Positions 35,441 through 43,543 are shown, counted from the stretch's first letter. The stretch is 64,000 bases of DNA from Hyunsoonleella ulvae (GCF_016827605.1 NZ_JAEPJQ010000009.1:35360-99359), one strand, 5' to 3'. A program made the numbers and translations. Notes: generated by a model from the letters alone, not told the origin.

Positions 35441-35604
35441 GTACTGCCCCTCGCTACCGCTAGTTTCCAACCAATGGTATTTCGAGTAAGTAAAAAATTC
35501 GCAAAGACTCAACCTCAAATAATCTAAAACTGATTTTAGTATGCAGGTGTGTTAGTTAGAAAGACGTGTATTAAAAAACAGGCTAGCATTTGAATTGTGC
35601 AATA

Positions 35605-35747
35605 GATTCCTGCCTGCACAGGAATGACAACGTTGTGTTTATTTGCAATAGAGGAATTTATGGTAATAGGTAAACAAAATTAGAGTTTTGTTATATCTAA
35701 AAAGGAAAATTGTTATTATTTGTCATTCCTGCGCATGCAGGAATCCA
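35605..35747. repeat. Composite element, block 1 (two inverted GTCAT palindromes)
   Basis: A 143-bp unit bounded by inverted TTCCTGC-class palindromes: left, reverse orientation, 35605-35628; right, forward GTCATTCCTGCGCATGCAGG then AATCCA, 35722-35747. The AT-rich centre contains ACAACGTTGTGTTTATTTG and GGTAAACAAAATTAGAG. Block 2 at 35910-36052 has the same length and nearly the same sequence. A MITE-like arrangement with no coding capacity. Confidence 0.85.
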
Positions 35748-35755
35748 AAATAAGA

Positions 35756-35868
35756 TCATTCAATTAAATACGTCCAATCCGCAGATAAATCATTCCAATT
35801 GGAGTTGTCTTCTTCAATTAAATTAATTTTCCATTGACGTTCCCTTTTTTATATTTTTTTAGTGCTTC
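35756..35868 (-). pseudogene. Decayed C-terminal copy of GIY-YIG copy B
   Basis: The minus strand encodes the last 26 residues of GIY-YIG copy B almost unchanged (WKINLIEEDNSNWNDLSADW, then TYLIE and stop), preceded by a frame break: within the A-rich codons for KKWKRQ an in-frame TAA appears. Homology ends near 35868. With block 1 next to it, this shows duplication of block plus gene end, followed by loss of the 5' part. Confidence 0.85.
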
Positions 35869-35909
35869 ATAACGTCCTATTATACATTGAGTTTTTATGA
35901 TAAAAAATA

Positions 35910-36052
35910 GATTCCTGCCTTCGCAGGAATGACAACGTTGTGTTTATTTGAAATAGAGGAATTTATAGTAATAGGTAAACAAAATTAGAGTTTTGTTATA
36001 ACTAAAAAACCAAATTGTTATTGTCTGTCATTCCTACTCAGGCAGGAATCCA
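35910..36052. repeat. Composite element, block 2 (two inverted GTCAT palindromes)
   Basis: The second 143-bp copy: reverse palindrome 35910-35933 and forward palindrome 36027-36052 (GTCATTCCTACTCAGGCAGG then AATCCA). Its offset from block 1 is 305 bp. It sits 9 bp after the stop of the intact GIY-YIG gene, just as block 1 sits 9 bp after the stop of the decayed copy. Apart from these elements and the decayed gene, the 620-bp gap from 35441 to 36060 shows nothing coding. Confidence 0.85.
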
Positions 36053-36060
36053 CAATAAGA

Positions 36061-36372
36061 TCATTCAATCAAATAGGTCCAATCCGCAGATAAATCATTC
36101 CAATTAGGATTCTCTTCTTCAATTAAGTTTATTTTCCATTGACGTTTCCATTTTTTCATATTTTTTTCACGCTTTATGGCATCATTCACATATTGGTAAG
36201 ATTCAAAATACATGAGTTTATCTAATCCGTATTTTGAAGTAAAACCCTCAACGAGTTTGTTTTTGTGTTCAAACATTCTGCGTTCTAAGTCATTTGTAAC
36301 ACCAATGTATAAGGTTCCGTTCTTTTTGTTTGAAAGTATATATAGGTAGTATTGGTGTATGTTTTTGTGCAT
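36061..36372 (-). CDS. Small GIY-YIG nuclease-domain protein (copy B)
   Basis: A 103-residue protein, complete single GIY-YIG domain: YYLYILSNKKNGTLYIGVTN, NDLERRMFEHK, then YVNDAIKREKNMKKWKRQWK and NLIEEENPNWNDL at the end. It shares the spacing and the REK..KKW..R motif with copies A and C. GTCAT palindromes of the TTCCTGC class flank it on both sides, in opposite orientation, and a truncated duplicate lies downstream. It is similar to proteins annotated as GIY-YIG nuclease family / excinuclease ABC subunit C-like. The real activity is unknown; I infer a link to the surrounding repeats. Confidence 0.87.
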   Translation of the reverse strand: MHKNIHQYYLYILSNKKNGTLYIGVTNDLERRMFEHKNKLVEGFTSKYGLDKLMYFESYQYVNDAIKREKNMKKWKRQWKINLIEEENPNWNDLSADWTYLIE

Positions 36373-36387
36373 TTTGTTTAATAAAGA

Positions 36388-36413
36388 TGGATTCCTGCCT
36401 TCGCAGGAATGAC
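36388..36413 (-). repeat. GTCAT palindrome, TTCCTGC class, upstream flank of GIY-YIG copy B
   Basis: On the minus strand GTCATTCCTGCGAAGGCAGG then AATCCA; TTCCTGC pairs with GCAGGAA. It lies 15 bp before the start of GIY-YIG copy B. Confidence 0.85.
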
Positions 36414-36502
36414 AGTATGGTACTTAGTTAAAGTAATAAATAAGTTTTAAGGTACATAAGTTAAAATTATGTTTTTATTTATTATCGAGTTTTTTAGTAA
36501 AG

Positions 36503-36668
36503 TGGATTCCTGCCTTACTGAAACGAGTTCAGCACATGTCGCAGGAATGACAGCGTTGTTCTGGGGTAATTAGCTTTAAGGTAATAGGTATGTTAGAATT
36601 AATGCTTTTTGTTACATCTCAAAAATTAAGTTGTTGTTGTATGTCATTCCTGCGGAGGCAGGAATCCA
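36503..36668. repeat. Composite element, block 3 (divergent), with a nested palindrome
   Basis: A third, more divergent copy of the block 1/2 element: left palindrome 36503-36551 and right palindrome 36643-36668 (GTCATTCCTGCGGAGGCAGG, AATCCA). The interior keeps GCGTTGTT, GGTAATAGGTA, TTTTGTTA and TTGTTGTT-like segments. The left palindrome is interrupted at its loop by about 24 bp containing ACTGAAACGAGTTCAGCACA, a CTGA...TCAG hairpin of another class. The rest of the 36373-36752 gap holds nothing else I can name. Confidence 0.75.
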
Positions 36669-36752
36669 TAGCCAAACTTAAATATCAAAGAAAACTAAAA
36701 CGTTGAATGTTAAAAACGTAAACCACTGCAAACTGTAACTGAACACTGCGAC

Positions 36753-38105
36753 TTACTTCCTCTTATTCCGTTTATTATAATTTTTATCCCCTCTCGTTTT
36801 AGGCTTTTTATATTTTTTAGCAATTTCCCTACGGTATTTTCCGCCTAAGTTCTCCTTTTGGTTTTTAGCTTTCTTTTCATGAAACGCTGGTCCAGGAGCG
36901 TCTTCATCCCTTCGCTTTGTTGGGTTGTTGCGTTCTCTTATTTGTGGGCGTTCCTCTTCAATCAATTCTGTAGAAATCTCGACAACATCAGGTAGTTCTA
37001 TAACAGGGATTTTCATTCCCATTAACTGTTCAATATTGTTAATCGCTTCCTGTTCTTTTTCAGTAGAAAACACCAATGCTTTTCCTTCGCGTTCAGCACG
37101 ACCTGTTCTACCGATACGGTGCATGTAATTCTCAGGATAATCGGGAGTATCAAAATTTATGACATGACTAACATTGTCAATATCCAAACCACGTGCCATC
37201 ACATCGGTTGCAATCAAAATACGATTATGACCTTCTTTAAATTGCTCAATACTCCGTAAACGGTAATTTTGAGTTTTGTTGGAGTGGATCACACACAATT
37301 CTTCTTTAAAATAGTCGTCTAGTTTTTCAAATAAACGATCCGCTATGCGTTTAAAAGCTACAAAAACCAACACTTTATTAAACGTGTCTTCATTGTGTAA
37401 CAAATGCACTAATAAGTTAAGTTTTGTGTAGAAGTTGGGCACATTATATCGGTGTTGCGCAATATTATCTAAAGGTGTACCGGAAACAGCAATAGAAACC
37501 CGCTCTGGGTTTCTAAAGAAATCTGTAATCAAGGCATCAACATCCTGTGTCATCGTTGCTGAAAACATGATGTTTTGTCGACGTTCAGGCAGAATATCAA
37601 AAATATTAATCAATTGATGTCTAAACCCTAAATCTAGCATCACATCTACTTCATCAATGACCAATTTTTGAATGGATTTTAATTGCAATACACGACTCAC
37701 AGCCAAATCATACAAACGCCCTGGAGTTGCCACAATAATATCTAATCCCTGAGCTACAGCCTGTTTTTGGGTATTAATATTGGTGCCGCCATAAACCCCC
37801 AACACACGATTGTTAATGTATTTGGATAGTTTTTCAATCTCTTCAACCACTTGCACTACTAATTCGCGAGTAGGAACCAAAACCAATACACGCGGATTAT
37901 CCTGCTTAGAAAATTTTAAGTTGCGTAAAATAGGCAACATGTAAGCAAAAGTTTTTCCCGTACCAGTTTGGGCTATCCCAACAACGTCTCTACCAGAGGC
38001 CACTACGCTAAAGGCTTCAGCCTGGATAGGCGTTGGGGTAGTAAAACCCAAATCATCTAAGGCGTTGTAAAGTGGTGTATTAAGGTTTAAGTCTTGAAAC
38101 GTCAC
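36753..38105 (-). CDS. DEAD-box ATP-dependent RNA helicase
   Basis: An RNA helicase with all core motifs: Q motif (FQDLNLNTPLYNALDDLGF, TPTPIQ), motif I AQTGTGKT, motif II DEVD (a variant of DEAD), motif III SAT, and motif VI HRIGRTGR. The C-terminal ~70 residues are rich in Lys/Arg/Asn and likely bind RNA. I prefer GTG at 38105 (MTFQDLN, 450 residues), because the more upstream TTG at 38126 coincides with a -7 box TAACTTTG, so that codon would lie before the transcript start. Role in ribosome assembly or RNA decay is inferred from the family. Confidence 0.93.
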   Translation of the reverse strand: MTFQDLNLNTPLYNALDDLGFTTPTPIQAEAFSVVASGRDVVGIAQTGTGKTFAYMLPILRNLKFSKQDNPRVLVLVPTRELVVQVVEEIEKLSKYINNRVLGVYGGTNINTQKQAVAQGLDIIVATPGRLYDLAVSRVLQLKSIQKLVIDEVDVMLDLGFRHQLINIFDILPERRQNIMFSATMTQDVDALITDFFRNPERVSIAVSGTPLDNIAQHRYNVPNFYTKLNLLVHLLHNEDTFNKVLVFVAFKRIADRLFEKLDDYFKEELCVIHSNKTQNYRLRSIEQFKEGHNRILIATDVMARGLDIDNVSHVINFDTPDYPENYMHRIGRTGRAEREGKALVFSTEKEQEAINNIEQLMGMKIPVIELPDVVEISTELIEEERPQIRERNNPTKRRDEDAPGPAFHEKKAKNQKENLGGKYRREIAKKYKKPKTRGDKNYNKRNKRK

Positions 38106-38123
38106 AGTGTTGCTATTTGTGGA

Positions 38124-38131
38124 CAAAGTTA
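38124..38131 (-). promoter_or_regulatory. -7 box TAACTTTG of the DEAD-box helicase gene
   Basis: Exact TAnnTTTG on the minus strand, 18 nt before the GTG at 38105. It overlaps the alternative TTG start at 38126, which decides for the downstream start. Confidence 0.55.
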
Positions 38132-38147
38132 GCCTTAATTATTTAGT

Positions 38148-39041
38148 TTATACTAAATGCGTGTTATCTATTTCTATAGTGTATGAGGCTTTAAAGATTT
38201 CGTTTTTTGGAAGGGCTATGATACCTTCTTTGGTTTTAAAATCTTGATTGGTGTTTACAGCATCGGCAATACCAAGCCAAGGCTCAATACATACATAATT
38301 ACCGGTAGGTTTTGCCCAAATACCTAAATAGTTAAAATCAGGATAACTTACCGATAAGATTGTACCACGAGTTTTGCTTTTTAGAGTAACTTTTCTAGAT
38401 TTTAAATCCTTAAATATTAGAGCATCAGCTTCAAATAACTCATGTGTAAGCCTTAGTATATTGGAATTATTGAGCATTAACTTTGTGTCATCTGAAATCA
38501 TACCATTAGACATATCAATCAAATGGATTTTAGAGGTTTCGGGTTGTTCAAATTCCAAATAATAATCTTCGTATGTTTCGCCTTCAAACACTGGGCATTT
38601 AAAAGCAGGATGTCCTCCAAGAGAAAAATAGATAGTTTTATCATCGCTATTTTTAATAGTATGCTGTACTTTAATGTTGTTATCAATCAATTTAAATGTG
38701 ATTTGAAATTCAAATTTAAACGGATATATCTTTAAAGTATCTGTGTTATATATTAATGCAAAGGTTAGGCTATTTTCGGTATGCTCTATCAATGTAATAG
38801 CCTTATTATGTCTTATAAAACCATGTTTTGGTAAAGTATATGTATTACCCTCAAAATTGTAGATGTTGTTTTTTAAAGCACCAATAATAGGGAATAAGTT
38901 AGGGGCAAAACTACCCCAAACACTAGGGTTGGCATCCCACATAAATTGAGTATTATGTTTTAGGCTGCTAATTTCGCAAAGTTCAGCACCTATGTTTTTT
39001 ACTGCTATTTTAAGCTTGTCGTTTTTAATTGAAACCATCAT
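38148..39041 (-). CDS. Aldose 1-epimerase family protein
   Basis: A 297-residue galactose-mutarotase-like protein. The beta-supersandwich fold is indicated by AELCEISSLKHNTQFMWDAN near the N-terminus, the central SLGGHPAFKCPVFEGE with the catalytic-region histidine, and CIEPWLGIADAVN near the C-terminus containing the conserved Glu. This subgroup is YeaD/LACX-like rather than classical GalM. It interconverts anomers of sugars or hexose-6-phosphates. ATG 39041 and a second ATG one codon later are both possible. It lies between the divergent pabB and the helicase. Confidence 0.88.
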   Translation of the reverse strand: MMVSIKNDKLKIAVKNIGAELCEISSLKHNTQFMWDANPSVWGSFAPNLFPIIGALKNNIYNFEGNTYTLPKHGFIRHNKAITLIEHTENSLTFALIYNTDTLKIYPFKFEFQITFKLIDNNIKVQHTIKNSDDKTIYFSLGGHPAFKCPVFEGETYEDYYLEFEQPETSKIHLIDMSNGMISDDTKLMLNNSNILRLTHELFEADALIFKDLKSRKVTLKSKTRGTILSVSYPDFNYLGIWAKPTGNYVCIEPWLGIADAVNTNQDFKTKEGIIALPKNEIFKASYTIEIDNTHLV

Positions 39042-39085
39042 AAAGGTATTTTGTACAAAAGTCTTAATTTTTTAAGGATTCTAAG

Positions 39086-39093
39086 TAACTTTG
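39086..39093 (+). promoter_or_regulatory. pabB: -7 box TAACTTTG of pabB
   Basis: Exact TAnnTTTG, 17 nt before the TTG start at 39111; this supports the TTG as the true start. Confidence 0.5.
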
Positions 39094-39110
39094 CTTTTTA
39101 ATACTTTTTA

Positions 39111-40403
39111 TTGAGGACAAATTACATTCATAAATTAGAAAGCCCTAAAATATTTAAGCAACAATTATTGATTTGGGCACAGCAGTTTGACGATGTAGTT
39201 TGGTTAGATTCCAATAACTACGCACAAAAATATACAAGTTACGATGCGGTTTTAGCAGTAGATGCCTTTACCAGCATTCAAACCGATTATAAAGATAGTT
39301 TTGAAAAATTAAAAGAATACCAAACCACTACAAACGATTGGGTGTTTGGTTATCTCACTTATGATTTAAAAAACGATATAGAGGCTTTAAACTCTAAAAA
39401 TTACGATGGCTTAGGGTTTCCTGATCTGTATTTTTTTCAACCTAAAAAGTTGTTTTTGATTAAAGGGAATCAGGTAACCATTCAGTATTTAAACTATGTA
39501 GATGATGAACTTCAAACAGATCTAAAGGTTATTGGCAAATGTGGGCAATCGCAACGCAGTAATCTATGTAGCGATGTTAAAATAAAACTACGAATTCATA
39601 AAGATGAGTATTTTAAAAAAGTCAATAAAATTCTAGAACATATCCATCGAGGCGATATTTATGAGGCTAATTTTTGTCAGGAGTTTTATGCTGAGAGGAC
39701 ATGCATTAATCCCCTGGAAACTTATCAGAATCTCAATGCTATTTCAAATCCGCCGTTCGCCTCATTTGTTAAACAATACGATAAATATGTGTTATGCGCT
39801 TCGCCAGAGCGTTATATAAAAAAGGAAGCACAAACCGTTATTTCTCAGCCTATAAAAGGCACATCAAAACGCGCTAAAAATCCTGAAGAAGATAAGCAAC
39901 TAAAAGAAGCCCTAGCGAATGATGAAAAAGAGCGTAGCGAAAACATCATGATAGTAGATTTGGTGCGCAACGATCTCTCAAAAACTGCTTTAAAAGGTAG
40001 TGTTAAGGTTGAAGAGTTATGCAAAATTTATACTTTTGATCAAGTACATCAAATGATTTCTACAGTCACTTCAAAAGTAACACCAGAAACACATCCTGTA
40101 GATATTTTAAAAACCACATTTCCCATGGGAAGTATGACAGGAGCGCCCAAGATTTCAGCGATGCATATCATTGAGGATATAGAAGAAACTAAACGAGCTA
40201 TATACTCTGGTGCGATAGGTTATTTTACGCCAAATGGTAATTTTGATTTTAATGTAGTGATTCGTAGTATATTATATAACAGCACGAAACAATATATTTC
40301 TTACTCTGTAGGAGGTGCTATTACAGCTAAAAGTAACCCCCTTAAAGAATACGAGGAATGTTTAGTAAAAGCCAAGGCCATGCGTGAGGTTTTGGAAAAA
40401 TAA
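39111..40403 (+). CDS. pabB: Aminodeoxychorismate synthase component I
   Basis: A 430-residue chorismate-binding enzyme that with a glutaminase forms 4-amino-4-deoxychorismate in folate synthesis. The SQPIKGTSKR motif (about residues 245-254) has the lysine of PabB, where anthranilate synthase TrpE has alanine. Other motifs are IHRGDIYEANFCQEF, RSENIMIVDLVRNDLSK, FPMGSMTGAPKISAM and SGAIGYFTPNGNFDFNVVIR. TTG start at 39111, supported by promoter position. A small lipoprotein gene and tilS follow on the same strand. Confidence 0.92.
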   Translation: MRTNYIHKLESPKIFKQQLLIWAQQFDDVVWLDSNNYAQKYTSYDAVLAVDAFTSIQTDYKDSFEKLKEYQTTTNDWVFGYLTYDLKNDIEALNSKNYDGLGFPDLYFFQPKKLFLIKGNQVTIQYLNYVDDELQTDLKVIGKCGQSQRSNLCSDVKIKLRIHKDEYFKKVNKILEHIHRGDIYEANFCQEFYAERTCINPLETYQNLNAISNPPFASFVKQYDKYVLCASPERYIKKEAQTVISQPIKGTSKRAKNPEEDKQLKEALANDEKERSENIMIVDLVRNDLSKTALKGSVKVEELCKIYTFDQVHQMISTVTSKVTPETHPVDILKTTFPMGSMTGAPKISAMHIIEDIEETKRAIYSGAIGYFTPNGNFDFNVVIRSILYNSTKQYISYSVGGAITAKSNPLKEYEECLVKAKAMREVLEK

Positions 40404-40425
40404 AAGAATAACTTTTAATTTAATT

Positions 40426-41064
40426 ATGAGAAAAATAGTATACGTTGTAATAGTTTTTTTATTTGCTTTTGGATGTAAAAAGGAAGTAAATGTCCCAGAG
40501 TCTTTTGATTATGGTAAAATTGAAAATAACACATATAAAAACATGTTTTTTCAATTTAGTTTTCCTGTTAAATCAGATTGGTATGTTCTTGATAATGAGG
40601 AAAATGAAAGACTTCATAAGCTCGGTACAGAGATCGCTACGGGAGAAAATGAAAAATTAAGAAAAAGTTTGGAAGCTTCAGATATTAATCTGGCAAAACT
40701 ATTTACTGCATTTAGAGAAGCACCAGGAACCAATGTAGCATTTAATCCTTCTATAATAGTAAATGCTGAAAATCTCAAAAATGCTTTTGGGGTAAAAACT
40801 AATGAAGATTATTTGGAGGTTTCTAAAAAGCTTTTATTACAAACAGCAATGCAAATAAATTTTATAGAAGAAAAGAAAAGTATAAAAATAGGCTCTCAGG
40901 ATTTTGTTTATGTGCGTTTAGAAAATACCTTTAATGAGATAGTTGTTACGCAAGACTACTATATAACGACCAAGAATAATTTTGCACTTATATTTATATT
41001 GTCTTATGTTGATGATACAGGCAAAAATGAGGTTTACGAGATGTTTGATAAACTGAAAATCTAG
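40426..41064 (+). CDS. Hypothetical lipoprotein between pabB and tilS
   Basis: A 212-residue lipoprotein; ATG at 40426 begins a short signal with lipobox (MRKIVYVVIVFLFAFGCKKE, Cys17). An in-frame ATG at 40384 overlaps pabB and would add 14 residues of charged sequence, and is less likely. The body has an alpha/beta appearance, with a FQFSFPVKSDWYVLDNEENERL region and a C-terminal YITTKNNFALIFILSYVDD. It resembles the large group of PsbP/DUF-type envelope proteins, but I do not recognise a specific family. Its TAG stop is followed after one codon by the proposed start of tilS. Confidence 0.75.
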   Translation: MRKIVYVVIVFLFAFGCKKEVNVPESFDYGKIENNTYKNMFFQFSFPVKSDWYVLDNEENERLHKLGTEIATGENEKLRKSLEASDINLAKLFTAFREAPGTNVAFNPSIIVNAENLKNAFGVKTNEDYLEVSKKLLLQTAMQINFIEEKKSIKIGSQDFVYVRLENTFNEIVVTQDYYITTKNNFALIFILSYVDDTGKNEVYEMFDKLKI

Positions 41065-41067
41065 ACT

Positions 41068-42384
41068 ATCAAAAATATATTTGTAAAACATATCAATACA
41101 CGATTATCCTTTTTAACAGAAAGTAAACTACTCATAGCCTTTTCTGGAGGAATAGATAGTGTGGTGTTAACACACCTTTGTCATCACGCGGGGTTACGTA
41201 TTTCTTTAGCGCACTGCAATTTCAATTTAAGAGGTGCCGAAAGTGATACTGATGAAGACTTTGTTGTAGAACTTGCTAAAAATTTAGAAGTAGAAGTATT
41301 TACCCAGCGGTTTGATACCGAAAAATATGCACAGCATAACAAACGCTCCATACAAATGGCAGCGCGGGAACTGCGTTACAATTGGTTTACAGAATTAGCA
41401 GACCAATTAAAATTCGACTATATTTTAACAGCGCACCACGCCGATGATAATTTAGAAACCTTTTTAATCAACTTTACGCGTGGTACAGGATTGGAAGGCT
41501 TAACAGGAATACCAGAAATTAATGGCAAATTTGTGCGTCCGCTATTGCCATTCTCAAGTGATGAAATTGCAAGCTACGCCAAGGCGCAAAACATCAATTG
41601 GCGAGACGATAGTAGTAACGCATCAGTTAAATACCTTCGTAATAAGCTAAGGCATCAAGTCGTACCAATTCTTAAAGAAATCAATCCAAGTTTATTGCAG
41701 AGTTTTCAAACCACTCTAGAAAATTTAAACGATACTGCAGATATTGTTGAAGAAAGCACTAATGCTGTATTAAAGCGTGCTATCGAAACCATGAACGAGC
41801 ATTTTATAACCTTTAAAATTTCAGAATTTAAAAAGGTAAATAATCCCAAAGCTTATATGTTCGAGGTCTTTAAAAGCTTTGGTTTTACCCAATGGAATGA
41901 TTTGGTAGATTTATTGGATGCCGAAACAGGAAAACAAGTATTCTCCAATACACATCGGCTTATAAAAAACAGAGATCAGTTATTATTAAGTCCGTTTAAA
42001 GGCGCAGAAACGCCAAATACTATTAGTGTCTTAGAAGATGAAACACAAAAGGAAACCCCATTTGGAATATTGTATTTTGATGTGGTAAATAAAATTTCAA
42101 AAACTCAGCAAAACGTAGTTTACGTAGATAAGGATACCTTAAAATACCCTTTACTGTTAAGGAAAAAGAAAGAAGGCGATATATTTTATCCCTTAGGGAT
42201 GAAAGGTAAAAAGAAGGTAAGCAAGTATTTTAAAGACGAAAAATTGTCACTCCTAGATAAAGAAAACACATGGTTACTGTGTACCGATGATGATGCTATT
42301 GTTTGGGTAGTTGGTAGGCGAGCCGATGAGCGTTATAAAGTGACTAAAAATACAAAGCTGATACTTAAAATTCAATTAGATTAA
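41068..42384 (+). CDS. tilS: tRNA(Ile)-lysidine synthase, probable ATC start
   Basis: TilS converts C34 of tRNA-Ile(CAU) to lysidine so that it reads AUA instead of AUG. The PP-loop SGGIDS is at residues 26-31, followed by NFNLRGAESDTDEDF, the IQMAARELRYNWF and TAHHADDNLET motifs, and the C-terminal TilS domain (FYPLGMKGKKKVSKYFKDEK). GTG at 41161 lies within the PP-loop and cannot be the start. The frame closes at TAG 41062-41064 (the stop of the lipoprotein gene); between these, no ATG, GTG or TTG exists. ATC at 41068 (then KNIFVKHIN) best fits family N-termini: 438 residues. Confidence 0.9.
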   Translation: MKNIFVKHINTRLSFLTESKLLIAFSGGIDSVVLTHLCHHAGLRISLAHCNFNLRGAESDTDEDFVVELAKNLEVEVFTQRFDTEKYAQHNKRSIQMAARELRYNWFTELADQLKFDYILTAHHADDNLETFLINFTRGTGLEGLTGIPEINGKFVRPLLPFSSDEIASYAKAQNINWRDDSSNASVKYLRNKLRHQVVPILKEINPSLLQSFQTTLENLNDTADIVEESTNAVLKRAIETMNEHFITFKISEFKKVNNPKAYMFEVFKSFGFTQWNDLVDLLDAETGKQVFSNTHRLIKNRDQLLLSPFKGAETPNTISVLEDETQKETPFGILYFDVVNKISKTQQNVVYVDKDTLKYPLLLRKKKEGDIFYPLGMKGKKKVSKYFKDEKLSLLDKENTWLLCTDDDAIVWVVGRRADERYKVTKNTKLILKIQLD

Positions 42385-42429
42385 CTGTTACAATTAACGA
42401 ATCAGGACGCTACACAAAAAATAATAATA

Positions 42430-42768
42430 CTAGGTTTCCATCTGTGTTTCAATAACATATTCTCCCCAATCAATAATAGATTGAATTAACGGAATAACAC
42501 TTTTACCAAAATCAGTTAATTTATATTCAACTTTTAAAGGTGGTTTAGAGGTGTAAACTTTACGCTTAATAAGGCCATCGTTTTCTAAAGTTTTTAATTG
42601 CAAACTCAACGTTCGTTCAGTAACCGATGGTATTGTTTTGCGAAGTTCGTTATATCGCAACGTTTTATCAATTAAATGATATAGAATTACCGTTTTCCAC
42701 TTACCACCAATAATGCCCATGGTTAAGCTAGTACAGCATGGGTAGGTTTTACCTTTAAAAGTATACAT
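42430..42768 (-). CDS. HxlR-family transcriptional regulator
   Basis: A 112-residue winged-helix regulator: CCTSLTMGIIGGKWKTVILYHL at the N-terminus (quoted in part: GIIGGKWKTVILYHL), the recognition helix around RYNELRKTIPSVTERTLSLQ, and PLKVEYKLTDFGKSVIPLI at the wing. Two adjacent cysteines at about residues 8-9 are like the redox-sensing cysteine of YodB/HypR-type members. It is divergent from the nitroreductase gene, and an inverted repeat operator lies between. It probably represses the nitroreductase and itself, released by quinones or other electrophiles. Confidence 0.92.
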   Translation of the reverse strand: MYTFKGKTYPCCTSLTMGIIGGKWKTVILYHLIDKTLRYNELRKTIPSVTERTLSLQLKTLENDGLIKRKVYTSKPPLKVEYKLTDFGKSVIPLIQSIIDWGEYVIETQMET

Positions 42769-42808
42769 AATTTAAGTTTTATAGCACTATCATTTATGAC
42801 CGTTATTG

Positions 42809-42816
42809 CAAAGATA
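42809..42816 (-). promoter_or_regulatory. -7 box TATCTTTG of the HxlR gene
   Basis: Exact TAnnTTTG on the minus strand, 40 nt before the ATG at 42768, arranged back to back with the nitroreductase -7 box, 12 bp apart. Confidence 0.5.
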
Positions 42817-42820
42817 AAAT

Positions 42821-42855
42821 ACTATACTTAAGTTTGCAACTATAAAAAGTATAGT
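42821..42855. promoter_or_regulatory. HxlR operator overlapping the nitroreductase promoter
   Basis: A perfect inverted repeat, ACTATACTT (42821-42829) and AAGTATAGT (42847-42855), 26 bp centre to centre. TAAGTTTG at 42829-42836, an exact -7 box for the plus-strand gene, starts at the last base of the left half-site, so a bound dimer would block transcription initiation. The sequence resembles known HxlR-type operators rich in AGTATAGT. Confidence 0.75.
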
Positions 42856-42868
42856 AAAAATATAAAAC

Positions 42869-43543
42869 ATGGAAAAACCAAATATTTCACAAGAAGTTAT
42901 TTTAAACGCATTTAATTACAGGCATGCTACAAAAGAGTTTGATGCTACTAAAAAATTATCAAAAGCCGATATAGATTTTATCCTAAAAACGGCAAATTTA
43001 TCGCCAAGTTCCTTTGGTTTCGAGCCTTGGCATTTTGTAGTAGTACAAGATAAAGACTTAAGAGAGTTATTGAAACCAGTAGCTTGGGGCGCTCCCGTAA
43101 AGTTAGATACCGCAAGTCACTTTATTTTAGGCTTAAGTATGAAAGCACCTATGACGAAATGGGACTCAGATTATATCATGCACATGATGAAAGATGTAAA
43201 GCAGTTTCCGCAAGATGTGATAGAGATGTACTCAGGGTTTTATAAAAATTTTCAGAAAGAAGATTTTAATTTAGATACCGATAAAAAATTATTTGATTGG
43301 GCTTCTAAGCAAACTTACATCGCATTAGCAAATATGATGACGGCCGCTGCACTAAATGGTATTGATAGTTGCCCGATTGAAGGATTTCATCAAGAAAAAA
43401 CAGAAGCCTTATTGCAAGATAAATTTGGAATAGATACTAGTAAATATGGTATGTCTTATATGGTAGCTTTTGGGTATAGAAAAGCCGCACCACCTCATGC
43501 CAAATCCAGAAGATCAATTGACGATATTGTAACTTGGAAATAG
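42869..43543 (+). CDS. NfsB-like NAD(P)H-dependent nitroreductase
   Basis: A 224-residue FMN-dependent nitroreductase family protein. FNYRHATKEFDATKKLS at the N-terminus contains the Arg-His-pair FMN contacts, SPSSFGFEPWHFVVV the FMN-binding loop, and ALNGIDSCPIEGF the C-terminal FMN region. The nearest family is NfsB/YdgI, which reduces nitroaromatics and quinones. It is divergent from an HxlR regulator and its promoter is overlapped by that regulator's operator, pointing to an electrophile-induced detoxification role. A terminator follows after 17 bp. Confidence 0.92.
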   Translation: MEKPNISQEVILNAFNYRHATKEFDATKKLSKADIDFILKTANLSPSSFGFEPWHFVVVQDKDLRELLKPVAWGAPVKLDTASHFILGLSMKAPMTKWDSDYIMHMMKDVKQFPQDVIEMYSGFYKNFQKEDFNLDTDKKLFDWASKQTYIALANMMTAAALNGIDSCPIEGFHQEKTEALLQDKFGIDTSKYGMSYMVAFGYRKAAPPHAKSRRSIDDIVTWK

